Notes: generated by a model from the sequence alone, not told the origin. A stretch of DNA of 64,000 nucleotides from Bacteroidota bacterium (GCA_027622975.1 JAQBVN010000003.1:1-64000); one strand, 5' to 3'. Shown: positions 24,725 to 34,393, numbered from the stretch's first letter. A program made the numbers and translations.

Positions 24725-25678
24725 ATGAATCCCTGGATCAAAGCTGCTCGACTCCGCACCCTTCCCTTGGCGGTTACGTGCGTCCTGTTGGGCGCGTCGC
24801 TTGCGCACGCGGAGGGGTTGGACTCGGCGGGCTTGGCGAGGTTTTGGCCGGTCGTGGTGGGGGCCCTTTCCACCGTGATTTTGCTCCAGGTCGTGGCCAA
24901 TTTTGCCAACGACTACGGGGATTACATCAAGGGAACCGACACCGCTGCAGGCCGGAAGGATCGCGCGCTCGCCTCAGGAGCCCTCTCAGCATCCTCCATG
25001 AAACGCGCCCTGGTCATCACGGCCCTCTCGGCGTTTCTCGCCGGCATCGCCACGCTGGTCGTGGCCTTTGTTCCGGGGGTGATTGGTGGAACCGAAGGCG
25101 GCAACTTGGACGCTGCACGCATGGGGATTTTGGGCGCACTTGGCGTTGCAGGAATTGTTGCAGCGATGCGTTATACAATCGGCAGCAAAGCATATGGATA
25201 TCAAGGCCTTGGAGATGTATATGTCATGGTGTTCTTTGGGTGGGTTGGAGTGCTTGGCGTTGGGCTTCTGGTGGCTCACCACGTCAGTGCAATCTGGGTT
25301 CTTCCCGCCTTCTTCTCCGGCTGCATGAGCGTGGCCGTGCTGAACCTGAACAACCTGCGTGACCACGAGTCGGATGCCCTTGCGGGAAAGAACACCACCG
25401 TGGTCCGGCTCGGATTTCGCGGCGGGAAAATCTACCACCTTGTTGTGCTGGCCTTGGGCTGGGGCGCACTCGGCGTGTTTTTCCTCGGCCCATGGAACGA
25501 TGGGGTCTGGCGCGGCACGCTTTGGTACGGCCTGATTGCCCTTGTGCATGCACGTCACGCCGTGGACGTCTGGAAGTGCCACACGCCTGCCGAGCTCAAT
25601 CCTGAACTGAAGCGGGTGGCGTTGAGTTCGTTTTTGGTCGCACTCTTCATGTTCATGGACCAAACCCTGACGCCGTGA
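24725..25678 (+). CDS. menA: 1,4-dihydroxy-2-naphthoate polyprenyltransferase
   Basis: 317 aa integral membrane prenyltransferase of the UbiA superfamily. First Asp-rich motif NFANDYGDYIKGTD near 59-72 and second motif NLNNLRDHESD; about eight or nine hydrophobic segments. It attaches the isoprenoid tail to DHNA, giving demethylmenaquinone. A 66-bp AT-rich gap separates it from menD, where menB often lies in relatives; no coding sequence fits in that gap. Its stop overlaps the menC GTG (GTGA). Confidence 0.94.
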   Translation: MNPWIKAARLRTLPLAVTCVLLGASLAHAEGLDSAGLARFWPVVVGALSTVILLQVVANFANDYGDYIKGTDTAAGRKDRALASGALSASSMKRALVITALSAFLAGIATLVVAFVPGVIGGTEGGNLDAARMGILGALGVAGIVAAMRYTIGSKAYGYQGLGDVYVMVFFGWVGVLGVGLLVAHHVSAIWVLPAFFSGCMSVAVLNLNNLRDHESDALAGKNTTVVRLGFRGGKIYHLVVLALGWGALGVFFLGPWNDGVWRGTLWYGLIALVHARHAVDVWKCHTPAELNPELKRVALSSFLVALFMFMDQTLTP

Positions 25679-26850
25679 TTGCTGCCGGAGACATCTGGCC
25701 CCCCGCCCCCGTCCTTCGCGGCCTCCGCATGGCAGTGGTCGAACACCCCCTCGCCTTTCGAACGCCAGCCCAAACCTCGCGCGACACCCTCACCCACAAA
25801 CCCACCTGGTTTCTTGTCGCGGAAGACAGCCAAGGTCGTCTCGGTGTAGGGGAGTGCAGCTTGATTCCTGGCCTGTCGATCGAGTCGGAAGGGGCCGCGC
25901 GCGACGCCCTGAAGCGCGTGGCGGCGAGCGGATGCCTGGATGCCATGTCGGTTTCTGCCGACCTCCCGGCCGTTCGGTTTGCGGTGGAGACGGCTGCCTG
26001 GGACTTGCACGAAGGCGGTCGAGGCGTGATTGCGGAGTCCACTTTCTCCCGCGGAGAGCGGGCCATTCATATCAACGGCCTCGTTTGGATGGGACCTGTG
26101 GAAGGCATGCTCTCCCAATTCGAAGACCTGGTCAAGCGCGGATTCACCACCCTCAAATGCAAGGTGGGTGCCCACGATTGGAACGCCGAGCTGAACATGC
26201 TGAGGCAGGTCCGCGAACGCTGTCCCTCCGGCGAATTCACGCTGCGCGTGGACGCCAACGGGGCCTTCAGCGCCCTGTCCTTGGACGAAACCCGCGCCCG
26301 ACTCGAGGCGCTTGCCAGCCTTGAGATTCACAGCATTGAGCAACCGCTCAAGCCGCACGACCGCGACGGGTTGGCGGAACTCTGCGAGGAAAACATTCTC
26401 CCGATCGCGCTGGACGAAAGCCTCATCGGCGTGCATGCCTTGACAGACCGAATGCGTTTGCTCGACCATGTCAGACCCCAATTCCTCGTGCTCAAGCCCT
26501 CTTTGATTGGTGGGCTCGACGCAGCGACCGTGTGGTCCCGGCTTGCCGAGCAGCGCGGCATGGGGTGGTGGGCTACCTCTGCCCTCGAATCAAACGTGGG
26601 CCTCAATGTCATTGCGCAATGGACTGCCGTTCAACCCGCCCTCTCGGGTGAAGTCAAGCCCCTGCCACAAGGCCTCGGAACCGGAGGACTGTTCCTCAAC
26701 AACGTTTCTGGTCCCTTGACGGTGACGGACGGAACCCTGATCACAGCTTCGCAAACCCCGCGGGACGAATCGATTTGGCACCGTGCCCTCAAGGGAGCGG
26801 TGAGGCACGAACCAGGCTGCGGCTGCGGCGTCAATCACGGCGAAACATGA
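25675..26850 (+). CDS. menC: o-Succinylbenzoate synthase
   Basis: 391 aa if it begins at the GTG at 25675 (4-bp overlap with menA); the ATG at 25729 is a serious alternative because homologues start close to it. Enolase superfamily: catalytic lysines in KCK (161, 163), metal ligands Asp193 (RVDANG), Glu222 (IEQP) and Asp247 (ALDES), and Lys274 (LVLKPSL). It dehydrates SHCHC to o-succinylbenzoate. Overlaps menE by ATGA. Confidence 0.9.
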   Translation: MIAAGDIWPPAPVLRGLRMAVVEHPLAFRTPAQTSRDTLTHKPTWFLVAEDSQGRLGVGECSLIPGLSIESEGAARDALKRVAASGCLDAMSVSADLPAVRFAVETAAWDLHEGGRGVIAESTFSRGERAIHINGLVWMGPVEGMLSQFEDLVKRGFTTLKCKVGAHDWNAELNMLRQVRERCPSGEFTLRVDANGAFSALSLDETRARLEALASLEIHSIEQPLKPHDRDGLAELCEENILPIALDESLIGVHALTDRMRLLDHVRPQFLVLKPSLIGGLDAATVWSRLAEQRGMGWWATSALESNVGLNVIAQWTAVQPALSGEVKPLPQGLGTGGLFLNNVSGPLTVTDGTLITASQTPRDESIWHRALKGAVRHEPGCGCGVNHGET

Positions 26851-27938
26851 ACGGGAAACCCGCACGCACAGGAACGGTCCGACTCGGGACACAATCGTGG
26901 CCCGCAACCGCCATTGGGGCGGCTGAATTCCGTCGCACGCAAGCCAAACGCGAGGCATGGTTGAGCGACGTGGCCGAAGTTTGGCTCAAGTGGTGCAAGG
27001 GCGATGAGCCCGGCATGGCCATCCAAACTTCCGGCACCACAGGCGATCCAAAATCGGTCCAGCACAGCCGCAGCGCCGTTCTTGCCAGCGTGCACGACAC
27101 CTTGCGACACTGGCACCTCAATCCCGGAACTCGCGCCGTTCTTGCCCTGCCTACGTCCTTTGTGGCCGGGCAGGCCATGGTGGTGCGCGCCATCGAAGGC
27201 GCCTGGGACCTCAATCTCGTGGCCCCCTCTTCCCGGCCCGGCTGGACGGGATGCGCCGACTTCGTCGCGCTTACGCCACACCAAGCACAAGGCTGGCTCG
27301 AACACGGCACAGGGTCCGCCCGCACGTTGCTTCTTGGTGGCGGCCCCGTGTCCGCCCCGCTGCTCGAAAGCCTGCTGACATCGGACCGTGTGGACGAGGT
27401 TTGGGAAAGCTACGGATTGAGCGAGGCCCTGACCCACGTCGCCACCCGAAAGCTTGCCTCCACCCTCGACCTCGCAGCTCCCTTCCACCCGCTCCCGTCT
27501 GTGACCATCGGCACCGACGAGTCGGGCTGTGCGGTGATTGACGCCCCATCACGTGAACTTCACCAACTTGTCACACGCGACTGCATCGAGGAACTTCCCC
27601 AAGGCGGGTTCTTGTGGTTGGGGCGTGCCGACGAAGTCATCAACTCGGGCGGTGTGCTGGTCCACCCCAGAGAGGTCGAGCGCGCTCTGGAATCGTTCAT
27701 GCCTGCGTGGGTGTCGGACTGGGCGGCATTTGGGCGGCCTGACGAAATCCTCGGCCAGGCCGTCGTCCTTCGCTTGGCAGGCACTCCCCCGGACGACGCC
27801 GATCCCGTTGCGCTGCTCGACGGCTGGCGCGAATCCCTCAAATCCCTTCTCGGCCCTGCCAAAACTCCACGCACCCTCGAATGGGGAGACCTGCCCCGCA
27901 CCGAACGAGGCAAACTCAACCGACGGCTGCTCCAATGA
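26847..27938 (+). CDS. menE: o-Succinylbenzoate--CoA ligase
   Basis: 363 aa, the short MenE form. Adenylate-forming enzyme with the P-loop IQTSGTTGDPKSV, ESYGLSEALTH and the hinge LGRADEVINSGGVLVHPREVE. It activates OSB to OSB-CoA, the substrate of MenB. The start is fixed by the ATGA overlap with menC. Last men gene; rdgB follows after 37 bp. Confidence 0.92.
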   Translation: MNGKPARTGTVRLGTQSWPATAIGAAEFRRTQAKREAWLSDVAEVWLKWCKGDEPGMAIQTSGTTGDPKSVQHSRSAVLASVHDTLRHWHLNPGTRAVLALPTSFVAGQAMVVRAIEGAWDLNLVAPSSRPGWTGCADFVALTPHQAQGWLEHGTGSARTLLLGGGPVSAPLLESLLTSDRVDEVWESYGLSEALTHVATRKLASTLDLAAPFHPLPSVTIGTDESGCAVIDAPSRELHQLVTRDCIEELPQGGFLWLGRADEVINSGGVLVHPREVERALESFMPAWVSDWAAFGRPDEILGQAVVLRLAGTPPDDADPVALLDGWRESLKSLLGPAKTPRTLEWGDLPRTERGKLNRRLLQ

Positions 27939-27963
27939 CCTCGCACCTGTCCCGCTTTCGTCG

Positions 27964-27971
27964 CACCTTTG
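27964..27971 (+). promoter_or_regulatory. -7-like box of rdgB, leaderless type
   Basis: CACCTTTG, then CGAC, then ATG at 27976. One base off TAnnTTTG, with the same spacing as uvrB and menD. Confidence 0.35.
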
Positions 27972-27975
27972 CGAC

Positions 27976-28590
27976 ATGAGCCACCCCAATGACGACCGTT
28001 TGCCCGTTCTCGTGTTTGCCACGCACAACGCCAACAAGGTGCGCGAGTTGCAAGAGATGCTCGGCGACCGCTACCGCATCCAAAGCCTGACGGACATCGG
28101 GTGCCACGAAGAAATCGTCGAAGACGCCGCCACCCTCGAAGGCAACGCCCAAATCAAGGCGCGACACGTCGTCACCCACTACGGGCTTGATTGCTTCGCG
28201 GACGACACGGGCCTCGAAGTCTTAGCTCTGGACGGGGCGCCCGGCGTGCTGAGCGCACGTTACGCCGGCGCCAACGGCGATTCGGAAGCCAACATGACGA
28301 AACTCCTCGCCGAGCTCAACCGCATGGGCGCCACCTCTCCTGAATCACGGTCCGCCCAATTCCGCACGGCCATCTGCCTCATTCGCGACGGCGAGGAGCA
28401 CCTCATCGAAGGCACGTGCCGGGGCACGATCGCCCTTCAGCGCTCTGGAGCCAAGGGCTTCGGCTACGACCCCGTCTTCACGCCCGAGGGCCACGACCGC
28501 ACGTTTGCGGACATGGCCCCCGAAGAGAAAAACGCAATCAGCCACCGGGGCCGCGCGGTCCGCGCCATGGTTGTTCGGTTGCTCAAGTGA
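27976..28590 (+). CDS. rdgB: XTP/dITP diphosphatase (non-canonical purine NTPase)
   Basis: 204 aa. Ham1/RdgB motifs: FATHNANKVRELQEML, FADDTGLEVLALDGAPGV, GFGYDPVF and SHRGRAVR. It hydrolyses dITP, dXTP and XTP to keep deaminated purines out of DNA and RNA. The start is at 27976; the frame is open upstream but antisense-like and overlaps menE. Its stop codon lies in an 11-bp tandem duplication. Confidence 0.94.
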   Translation: MSHPNDDRLPVLVFATHNANKVRELQEMLGDRYRIQSLTDIGCHEEIVEDAATLEGNAQIKARHVVTHYGLDCFADDTGLEVLALDGAPGVLSARYAGANGDSEANMTKLLAELNRMGATSPESRSAQFRTAICLIRDGEEHLIEGTCRGTIALQRSGAKGFGYDPVFTPEGHDRTFADMAPEEKNAISHRGRAVRAMVVRLLK

Positions 28591-28609
28591 GTTACAAGTG
28601 AGTTACAAG
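28585..28609. repeat. 11-bp tandem duplication spanning the rdgB stop
   Basis: AAGTGAGTTAC at 28585-28595 and 28596-28606, plus AAG. The first copy carries the rdgB TGA. Confidence 0.85.
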
Positions 28610-28640
28610 CGGGTCAGTCTTTGACGCACCGAACAGAATA

Positions 28641-29024
28641 TCAGTCTTGCATGCTCACATCAGTCGACAGGATCTGATTTCCACTGTAGATGGAGCGATG
28701 CCAGGCATTTTCTTGAACCCAAAATCCAGCCCTGCTTCCACGGTCGTAAAACTCTCCAGCGTCCTGATCTCGACAGCCTCCTGGAAGAGCCTTGAAATGC
28801 TCATTTCCAGGTGGTTGCCATTCTTCAAAGAGCAAATCTGTTCCTCTGAGCGCATCACCAGCCAAGTCGGATCCACCCAAACAGGCGACCAATAAATTCC
28901 AATCGAGGATCGCGGAAACGTGCCACCCACTGGGACAGAGTTCTTTGGGATCATTTTTCGCCCAGCCATTGTACAATCGGCCATAGCCCTGGCCATTGTA
29001 CAGTTCATGGCCTGCTTCAGGGGG
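28641..29024 (-). pseudogene. FISUMP-domain protein remnant
   Basis: The minus frame is open for 127 codons between stops at 29027 and 28641 but lacks an ATG and a signal peptide. Its translation matches the Fibrobacter succinogenes major paralogous (FISUMP) domain in order: YGRLYNGWAKNDP, LCPSGWHV, LLVACLGGSDLAGDALR, HFKALPGGCRDQDAGEFYD, GFWVQENAWHRSIY. The final VRC(V) strand is degraded to VSMQD. These domains normally sit at the end of longer lipoproteins, so this is a 5'-truncated fossil. It fills the otherwise gene-free 536-bp space between rdgB and accA. A short in-frame internal TTG start cannot be excluded, but the product would have no export signal. Confidence 0.65.
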
Positions 29025-29113
29025 TCACAGGATTGAATGAATGATGATGCATGATGACCGCCATTGATGAAATCTTTGAGGAAGGCGGGCGACGCTGGTT
29101 GGACAAACCGCCG

Positions 29114-29121
29114 CATCTTTG
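29114..29121 (+). promoter_or_regulatory. -7-like box of accA, leaderless type
   Basis: CATCTTTG, then ACGCG, then ATG at 29127. One base off TAnnTTTG. Confidence 0.35.
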
Positions 29122-29126
29122 ACGCG

Positions 29127-30080
29127 ATGAATTACCTCGACTTCGAAGCACCCATCAAGACCTTGCGCGAACAACTCGCGCAGGCACGCGAGATTCAGGA
29201 GAACAATGACCTCGACATGACCACCACCATCAGTGAGTTGGAGGTCAAAATCCAGGAAGTCACCCAAGAGATTTACAGCAAGCTTACCCCGTGGCAACGC
29301 GTTCAAGTCAGTCGCCACCCAGACCGCCCCTACACCCTTGACTACTTCAAAGCCTTGTCTGGGGGACAGTTCATGGAATTGCATGGTGATCGGACTGTCA
29401 AAGATGACAAGGCCATGGTGGGTGGACTGGCTGACATCGAGGGACGGCCTGTCATGCTCATCGGGCAGCAAAAAGGCATCAACACCAAAATGCGGCAATA
29501 CCGCAATTTTGGCATGGCCAACCCTGAAGGATATCGCAAAGCCTTGCGGTTGATGAAGTTGGCGGAGAAATTCAACCGCCCCGTGGTCACCTTGATCGAC
29601 ACACCGGGGGCCTACCCTGGTTTGGAAGCGGAAGAGCGAGGCCAAGGCGAAGCCATCGCACGCAACTTGCTCGAAATGTGTCAACTCCGTGTTCCGGTGA
29701 TTTGCGTGGTCATTGGTGAGGGGGCTTCGGGGGGAGCGTTGGGCATTGGCATCGGAGACAAGGTGTTGATGATGGAAAACACCTGGTACAGCGTGATTAG
29801 TCCGGAGAGTTGCTCAAGCATTTTGTGGCGCTCATGGGACTACAAGATGCAAGCGGCTGAGGCGTTGAAATTGACTGGTGAAGACATGAAGGGATTGGGC
29901 TTGGTGGACGACATCATTCCCGAACCGCTCGGAGGGGCCCATTCAAACAGGGAGGAAGCCTACGCCACCGTGAAACGGGTGATCATTGATGAATTGGACA
30001 AGCTCCAAAAGATGGATCCTGACAAGCGTGTGAACAACCGTCTTCGCAAGTTCTCCAACATGGGCGTCGTCGCGGGCTAA
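29127..30080 (+). CDS. accA: Acetyl-CoA carboxylase carboxyltransferase subunit alpha
   Basis: 317 aa, starting [17 protein letters not shown] as in the family. The coiled N-terminal helix leads to the crotonase-like carboxyltransferase core ([79 protein letters not shown]). With AccD it moves CO2 from biotin-AccB to acetyl-CoA for fatty acid synthesis. The frame is open upstream to 29064 but the extra residues have no family counterpart. Confidence 0.96.
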   Translation: MNYLDFEAPIKTLREQLAQAREIQENNDLDMTTTISELEVKIQEVTQEIYSKLTPWQRVQVSRHPDRPYTLDYFKALSGGQFMELHGDRTVKDDKAMVGGLADIEGRPVMLIGQQKGINTKMRQYRNFGMANPEGYRKALRLMKLAEKFNRPVVTLIDTPGAYPGLEAEERGQGEAIARNLLEMCQLRVPVICVVIGEGASGGALGIGIGDKVLMMENTWYSVISPESCSSILWRSWDYKMQAAEALKLTGEDMKGLGLVDDIIPEPLGGAHSNREEAYATVKRVIIDELDKLQKMDPDKRVNNRLRKFSNMGVVAG

Positions 30081-30099
30081 TCCTCCCGCAGAGTTTCTT

Positions 30100-30107
30100 T
30101 ACTTTTG
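30100..30107 (+). promoter_or_regulatory. -7 promoter box of the TPR lipoprotein gene
   Basis: TACTTTTG, a perfect TAnnTTTG, 17 nt before the ATG at 30125. Confidence 0.5.
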
Positions 30108-30124
30108 CCGTGAATTCACAAAAC

Positions 30125-31807
30125 ATGCGCATTATTTCAACCCTTTTGGCTGTCGTGCTCTTGGCAGGCTGCAGCCTTCCGAAGATGATCAAAAAAATCG
30201 AGGAGGTAAACCTCGAAATCGCTCCATCACCCCTCGTGTTACAGGGAAATGAAGTGTCTCTCGAAATCACCGGAAACTTTCCTCCAAAATACTTTGCCAA
30301 AAAAGTCACCCTCGAAGCCACTCCTTACTTGGTGTGGGATGGCGGTGAAGTGGCCTTCCGCACGGCCAACTTCCAAGGTGAAGATGCTGCTGGCAACGGC
30401 ACGGTCGTCTCATGGGAGAGTGGAAAAAGTATTTCGTACAATGCAACTGTGCCCTACGAAGCAGCTATGGAAGACGTCGCCCGCTTGGAGCTTCGTATGA
30501 ATGGTCGTCAAGGTGACAAAACGGGAACTTTTCCCGCCATTGAATTGGGCAAGGGTGTCATCACCACCCAACAATGGGTCCAGCCTGATGAGCAGTTTGT
30601 CCTCACCCAAGACAACTTCCAACGTGTGATGACCTACGTGCAAGAGGTGATTGTGAATTACGGTTACAACAGCTCGTACGTTCAAGGAACTGAACTTCGT
30701 GATGAAGATTGGAAAGCGGCGGAGGAGTTGTTTGCACTGGCAGCGTCAGCAGACAGCGTGACTATTGTTGGCATTTCCACAGCGGCCTATGCCTCTCCAG
30801 AAGGCGAAATCAGCCTGAATGAAGACTTGGCCATGGATCGTGCCCTCTCTGCAAACAAAGCAGTGACGGCAGAGATGGGTCGAAAGCGTTTGACCTTGAA
30901 TGACAGTTCCGTTCAAGAAAAGCCCGAAGGTGAAGATTGGGAAGGATTCAAATCCTTGATGCGAGCCTCTGACATTGCGGACAAAGATTTGATTTTGCGT
31001 GTTCTCGAGATGTACAGTGACAAAAACAAGCGAGAGCAAGAAATCAAGAACATCGCCAAGACGTACCAGGAGATTGAGAAGAGCATTCTTCCCTCTTTGC
31101 GTCGCTCGCAAGTGTCCATCACATTCACCGTGGAGGGCTACACAGACGAGGAGCTTGTGGATTTGTCCAAAAACAATGCAGACATTTTGACGGTAGAGGA
31201 AATACTCTTCGCAGCAACACTGTTTGAGGATTCCAACGACCGTTTGGAGGTGTATCAAAACGCCGCACGCGTTCACAGCGATGATTACCGCACCCACAAC
31301 AATGTGGGTGTGACATTGATGGAACTTGGACGTTCCAACCAAGCCGCGGAGGCCTTCAATGCAGCCAAATCGTTGGCCCCCAACAATGGAAGCGTGCTGA
31401 CCAACTTGGGAGCCATTGCGCGTCAAAAGGGAGACAACGCCGAGGCGGCCACGCTTTACGCCAAAGCTTCTGGTGGCCCAGAATTGAGCCATAACAAAGG
31501 CATCTTGGCCATCACTGAAGGTGATTATGCACGTGCGATCTCGAGCATGGGTGCAAACGCCAATGTCAACCTCGCCTTGGCCAAACTTTTGAATGGCGAT
31601 GCCAATGGTGCGCGGACGACCCTGGAAAATTCAAAGGATGACAGTGCTGTGGCTAGCTATCTGCTTGCCGTGTGCGCAGCGCGACTGAAAGACAATGCTG
31701 GGGTCAAGAAGCATGTGGAAGACGCCCTTGCCAAGGATCCCACCCTGCGTTCCAAAGCCCAAACCGACCTGGAATTCCGGGACCACAAAGGCGCATTGGG
31801 CATGTGA
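30125..31807 (+). CDS. TPR-repeat lipoprotein
   Basis: 560 aa from the ATG at 30125; a GTG five codons earlier is less likely. Lipoprotein signal with LLAGC (Cys16). The first ~370 residues form a Bacteroidota-specific region, including segments that resemble the periplasmic/cell-envelope part of OmpA-associated TPR proteins (ISTAAYASPEGEISLNEDLAMDRA resembles an OmpA-like 'YASPEG..N..L...RA' motif). From ~385 on there are TPR units (THNNVGVTLMELGRSNQAAEAFNAA; VLTNLGAIARQKGDNAEAATLY). Probably anchored to a membrane facing the periplasm and acting as a scaffold; its precise partner is unknown. Confidence 0.78.
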   Translation: MRIISTLLAVVLLAGCSLPKMIKKIEEVNLEIAPSPLVLQGNEVSLEITGNFPPKYFAKKVTLEATPYLVWDGGEVAFRTANFQGEDAAGNGTVVSWESGKSISYNATVPYEAAMEDVARLELRMNGRQGDKTGTFPAIELGKGVITTQQWVQPDEQFVLTQDNFQRVMTYVQEVIVNYGYNSSYVQGTELRDEDWKAAEELFALAASADSVTIVGISTAAYASPEGEISLNEDLAMDRALSANKAVTAEMGRKRLTLNDSSVQEKPEGEDWEGFKSLMRASDIADKDLILRVLEMYSDKNKREQEIKNIAKTYQEIEKSILPSLRRSQVSITFTVEGYTDEELVDLSKNNADILTVEEILFAATLFEDSNDRLEVYQNAARVHSDDYRTHNNVGVTLMELGRSNQAAEAFNAAKSLAPNNGSVLTNLGAIARQKGDNAEAATLYAKASGGPELSHNKGILAITEGDYARAISSMGANANVNLALAKLLNGDANGARTTLENSKDDSAVASYLLAVCAARLKDNAGVKKHVEDALAKDPTLRSKAQTDLEFRDHKGALGM

Positions 31808-31830
31808 TTGATGCAATCGAAAGACACAAA

Positions 31831-31862
31831 GCCTCACCTCACGCGGGTGGGGCTTTTTTTTT
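31831..31862 (+). terminator. Rho-independent terminator
   Basis: GCCTCACC, loop, GGTGGGGC (8 bp with one G-T pair) followed by ten T, 23 bp after the TPR lipoprotein stop. Confidence 0.85.
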
Positions 31863-31951
31863 CGAGGAGGGAACCGCAGGAAGGCACGGATGGAAAGCCT
31901 TCTGGGAGGTGGGAAGGCGATTCAACAAACTCGTCACATCCACGAAGCGTT

Positions 31952-32485
31952 TCAAGCCCCATGCCTCATGTGCAGGGCTGCCTGCCACAACACGACCCCT
32001 GCGCACACACTGACGTTGATGCTTTGCTTCACGCCGTATTGGGGCATTTCCACGGCGAGGTCACACGCGTTTAAAACCTCTTGCGACACCCCGCGGACTT
32101 CATTCCCTAGAACCAATGCCCAACGTTCATGGGACTGAGGTTGCCACGCATGCAATGGAGTGCTGTGAACGGCCTGCTCCACAGCCGCGACTTTCCAACC
32201 CGCTTCCTGCAATTCGCGAATGGCCAACAACGCGTCGTCGTGAGCCCTCCAAGACACATGATCACTTGCCCCAAGCGCACTTTTGAGGATGTCCCTGTGA
32301 GGAGGATGACACGTGATGCCGCATAAGTCCAAACCCTCAATCCGAAATGCATCGGCCGACCGGAAGCACGCACCGACGTTTTGGCCACTCCGAATGTTGT
32401 CCAACACCAAACGCAATGGCAATTTGTCCGCCTTGCTGTAAGCCTGCACGGACAGCCTCTCCGAGCGGGATGGACGTTCACTCAT
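31952..32485 (-). CDS. TrmH/SpoU-family RNA 2'-O-methyltransferase
   Basis: 177 aa from the ATG at 32485 (a TTG two codons upstream is in frame). SPOUT knot motifs are all visible: LVLDNIRSGQNVGACFRSADAF (motif 1), WALVLGNEVRGVSQEVL (motif 2) and VEMPQYGVKQSINVSVCAGVVLW (motif 3). It methylates a ribose in tRNA or rRNA; the target cannot be told. It follows sppA by 21 bp on the same strand. Confidence 0.9.
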   Translation of the reverse strand: MSERPSRSERLSVQAYSKADKLPLRLVLDNIRSGQNVGACFRSADAFRIEGLDLCGITCHPPHRDILKSALGASDHVSWRAHDDALLAIRELQEAGWKVAAVEQAVHSTPLHAWQPQSHERWALVLGNEVRGVSQEVLNACDLAVEMPQYGVKQSINVSVCAGVVLWQAALHMRHGA

Positions 32486-32506
32486 GGGCAACGGGGAAGG
32501 ATGGCG

Positions 32507-34393
32507 TCAACGAATACGCAACGTGTAAGGAAGTCTCGCCTGGATGGGATCGCCCGTTTCCACCATGCGCCGAACCTGCCAAAGCTCTTGGAGGACATCG
32601 CGTTCCACACCAGTCAGGCCCAACGCTGGCAAGCCCATCTCCACACCGGCCAAATCCTCCAAGAACGCCTCCAAAGGATCTTGAGCCTCAGGTAATGCCA
32701 CACGACGGATGTCGCTGCGATCGAGGTTGGCAAGTTCTGCGGCTTTGGCCACGGCTTGTTCCAGATCCCCAATCTCGTCCACAAGGCCATTTTCAAGAGC
32801 CGCTGATCCGGTCCACACGCGGCCTCGTGCCATTTCCTCGACCTGAGAACGAGTCATTCCACGGCCCTCTGCCACGCGGGAAGTGAAGGCGTCATAGATC
32901 TCCGATACACTTTCGTTGATGGCATCAAGTGCAATCTCATCAGGAGCAAACAATCCATCAGGTTGCCCCGCGTGGTCATGAAGTGCCACTTCATCAAATG
33001 AAATCCCCACATGCTTTTCCAGCATACCACCAAGGTTGGGAATCATGCCAAACACACCAATGGATCCTGTGATGGTGGTGGCATTGGCGAAAATGTGATC
33101 CGCCGCACAACTGATGTAGTAGCCCCCAGAAGCGGCCAAATCACTCATGCTCACCACAAGCGGTTTACCAGCCTCTTTGAGCAGGACAGTCTCTCGCCAA
33201 ATGACGTCGCTCGCCATGGCACTTCCGCCTGGAGAGTTGACCCGAAGCACAACGGCACGAACGTCGTCGGCCTCACGTGCCTCGCGCAACGCCTCGGCGA
33301 GCGTTTCCGACCCAATGGTGGACGCGTCGCCTTGGCCGCTTTCAATCCCGCCAACCGCGTAGATCACGGCCACATTGCCGCCCAATTTCTTCGAATCGTC
33401 GTCGCCGCTCTCCTCTTCACCGGCCTTTTCCAACGCAGCAGTCAATACGTCCATTCCGCCCAAAAAGCGCTCGGCAAGCGTGTACTCGCCTAGTGAAATC
33501 AGCTCCGGCTCCTCCCCTCCTAGTTTGTCCTTCAACAGGTCCATCATTTGGTCTTCGTACAACAAGCCGTCAATCAAATGCGCATCAACAGCGTCCTGGG
33601 GACTGCGGATGGCGAGGCGGTTCGCCAAGTCGTCAAGGGTGCCCTCTTCCAAGTGACGGGCTTGCTCAATGTCGAGGCTCATGTCGAGCCAAAATCCTTC
33701 GAGGAGCGCTGCGATTTGCTCGCGATTCTCCGGGCTAAAATCCTTGCGAAGGAACGGCTCCACGGCACTCTTGTATTTGTTGTCGGGACCGCGGACGACC
33801 GTGACGTCAATGCCCAGCTTCTCAAACATGCCAGGATAGAACATGCTTTGACTCCGAAGGCCATTCAACAGCATCCCTCCCTGAGGATGAAGGTAAATCT
33901 CGTCCGCAGCGCTGTTGAAGTGAAGGGCGCGCTGGCTCATGGTTTCGCTCCAAGCCACCACGAACTTACCGCTGTCCTTCAACACCTCCAACCCTGCACG
34001 AAGGTCTTCCATCATGCTTGGCAGCACGCTTACGTCGTCCACGTTGAGCAGCACGCCTTCGAGTTGCTCGTCCGCTGCGGCTCGTTTGAAGGCGTCAAGA
34101 ATTTGGTTGAGTCCCATGTGCATGTTCGGCTCAAGTCCCCCGCCCAAACTGAACGAAAAGGGAACGTCGTTACCACCGCGCTCCACGATGGGGGCATTCA
34201 GAGTCACTTTAAGCACGTTGGCCTCGCCCAAGTCAATGTCCGCGTCGGCCATGGGATCGGCGTCCGCAAGCGCGCCTACGATTCCACCGACAAGCACCCC
34301 GACAAAAATGAAAATCAAGACCGTGCCTGCAACGAGCAAGCCAAGCGTCGAGCCAATGGCCGAGCTGAGGATGTTTTTTCCAAATGAAGACAT
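32507..34393 (-). CDS. sppA: Signal peptide peptidase SppA, 67K type
   Basis: 628 aa with an N-terminal membrane anchor (LGLLVAGTVLIFIFVGVLVGG). Two tandem ClpP-like halves: the catalytic lysine K208 lies in KYKSAVEPF, matching E. coli K209, and the catalytic serine S391 lies in NSPGGSAMASD. It cuts leftover signal peptides in the inner membrane, active site on the periplasmic side. A perfect -7 box (TACTTTTG) sits 5 nt before the ATG. Confidence 0.94.
   Translation of the reverse strand: MSSFGKNILSSAIGSTLGLLVAGTVLIFIFVGVLVGGIVGALADADPMADADIDLGEANVLKVTLNAPIVERGGNDVPFSFSLGGGLEPNMHMGLNQILDAFKRAAADEQLEGVLLNVDDVSVLPSMMEDLRAGLEVLKDSGKFVVAWSETMSQRALHFNSAADEIYLHPQGGMLLNGLRSQSMFYPGMFEKLGIDVTVVRGPDNKYKSAVEPFLRKDFSPENREQIAALLEGFWLDMSLDIEQARHLEEGTLDDLANRLAIRSPQDAVDAHLIDGLLYEDQMMDLLKDKLGGEEPELISLGEYTLAERFLGGMDVLTAALEKAGEEESGDDDSKKLGGNVAVIYAVGGIESGQGDASTIGSETLAEALREAREADDVRAVVLRVNSPGGSAMASDVIWRETVLLKEAGKPLVVSMSDLAASGGYYISCAADHIFANATTITGSIGVFGMIPNLGGMLEKHVGISFDEVALHDHAGQPDGLFAPDEIALDAINESVSEIYDAFTSRVAEGRGMTRSQVEEMARGRVWTGSAALENGLVDEIGDLEQAVAKAAELANLDRSDIRRVALPEAQDPLEAFLEDLAGVEMGLPALGLTGVERDVLQELWQVRRMVETGDPIQARLPYTLRIR

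Noticed and set aside
22928-24808. 626-codon minus frame
   Set aside because: Antisense to menD and favoured only by the high GC content, which removes stops from all frames.
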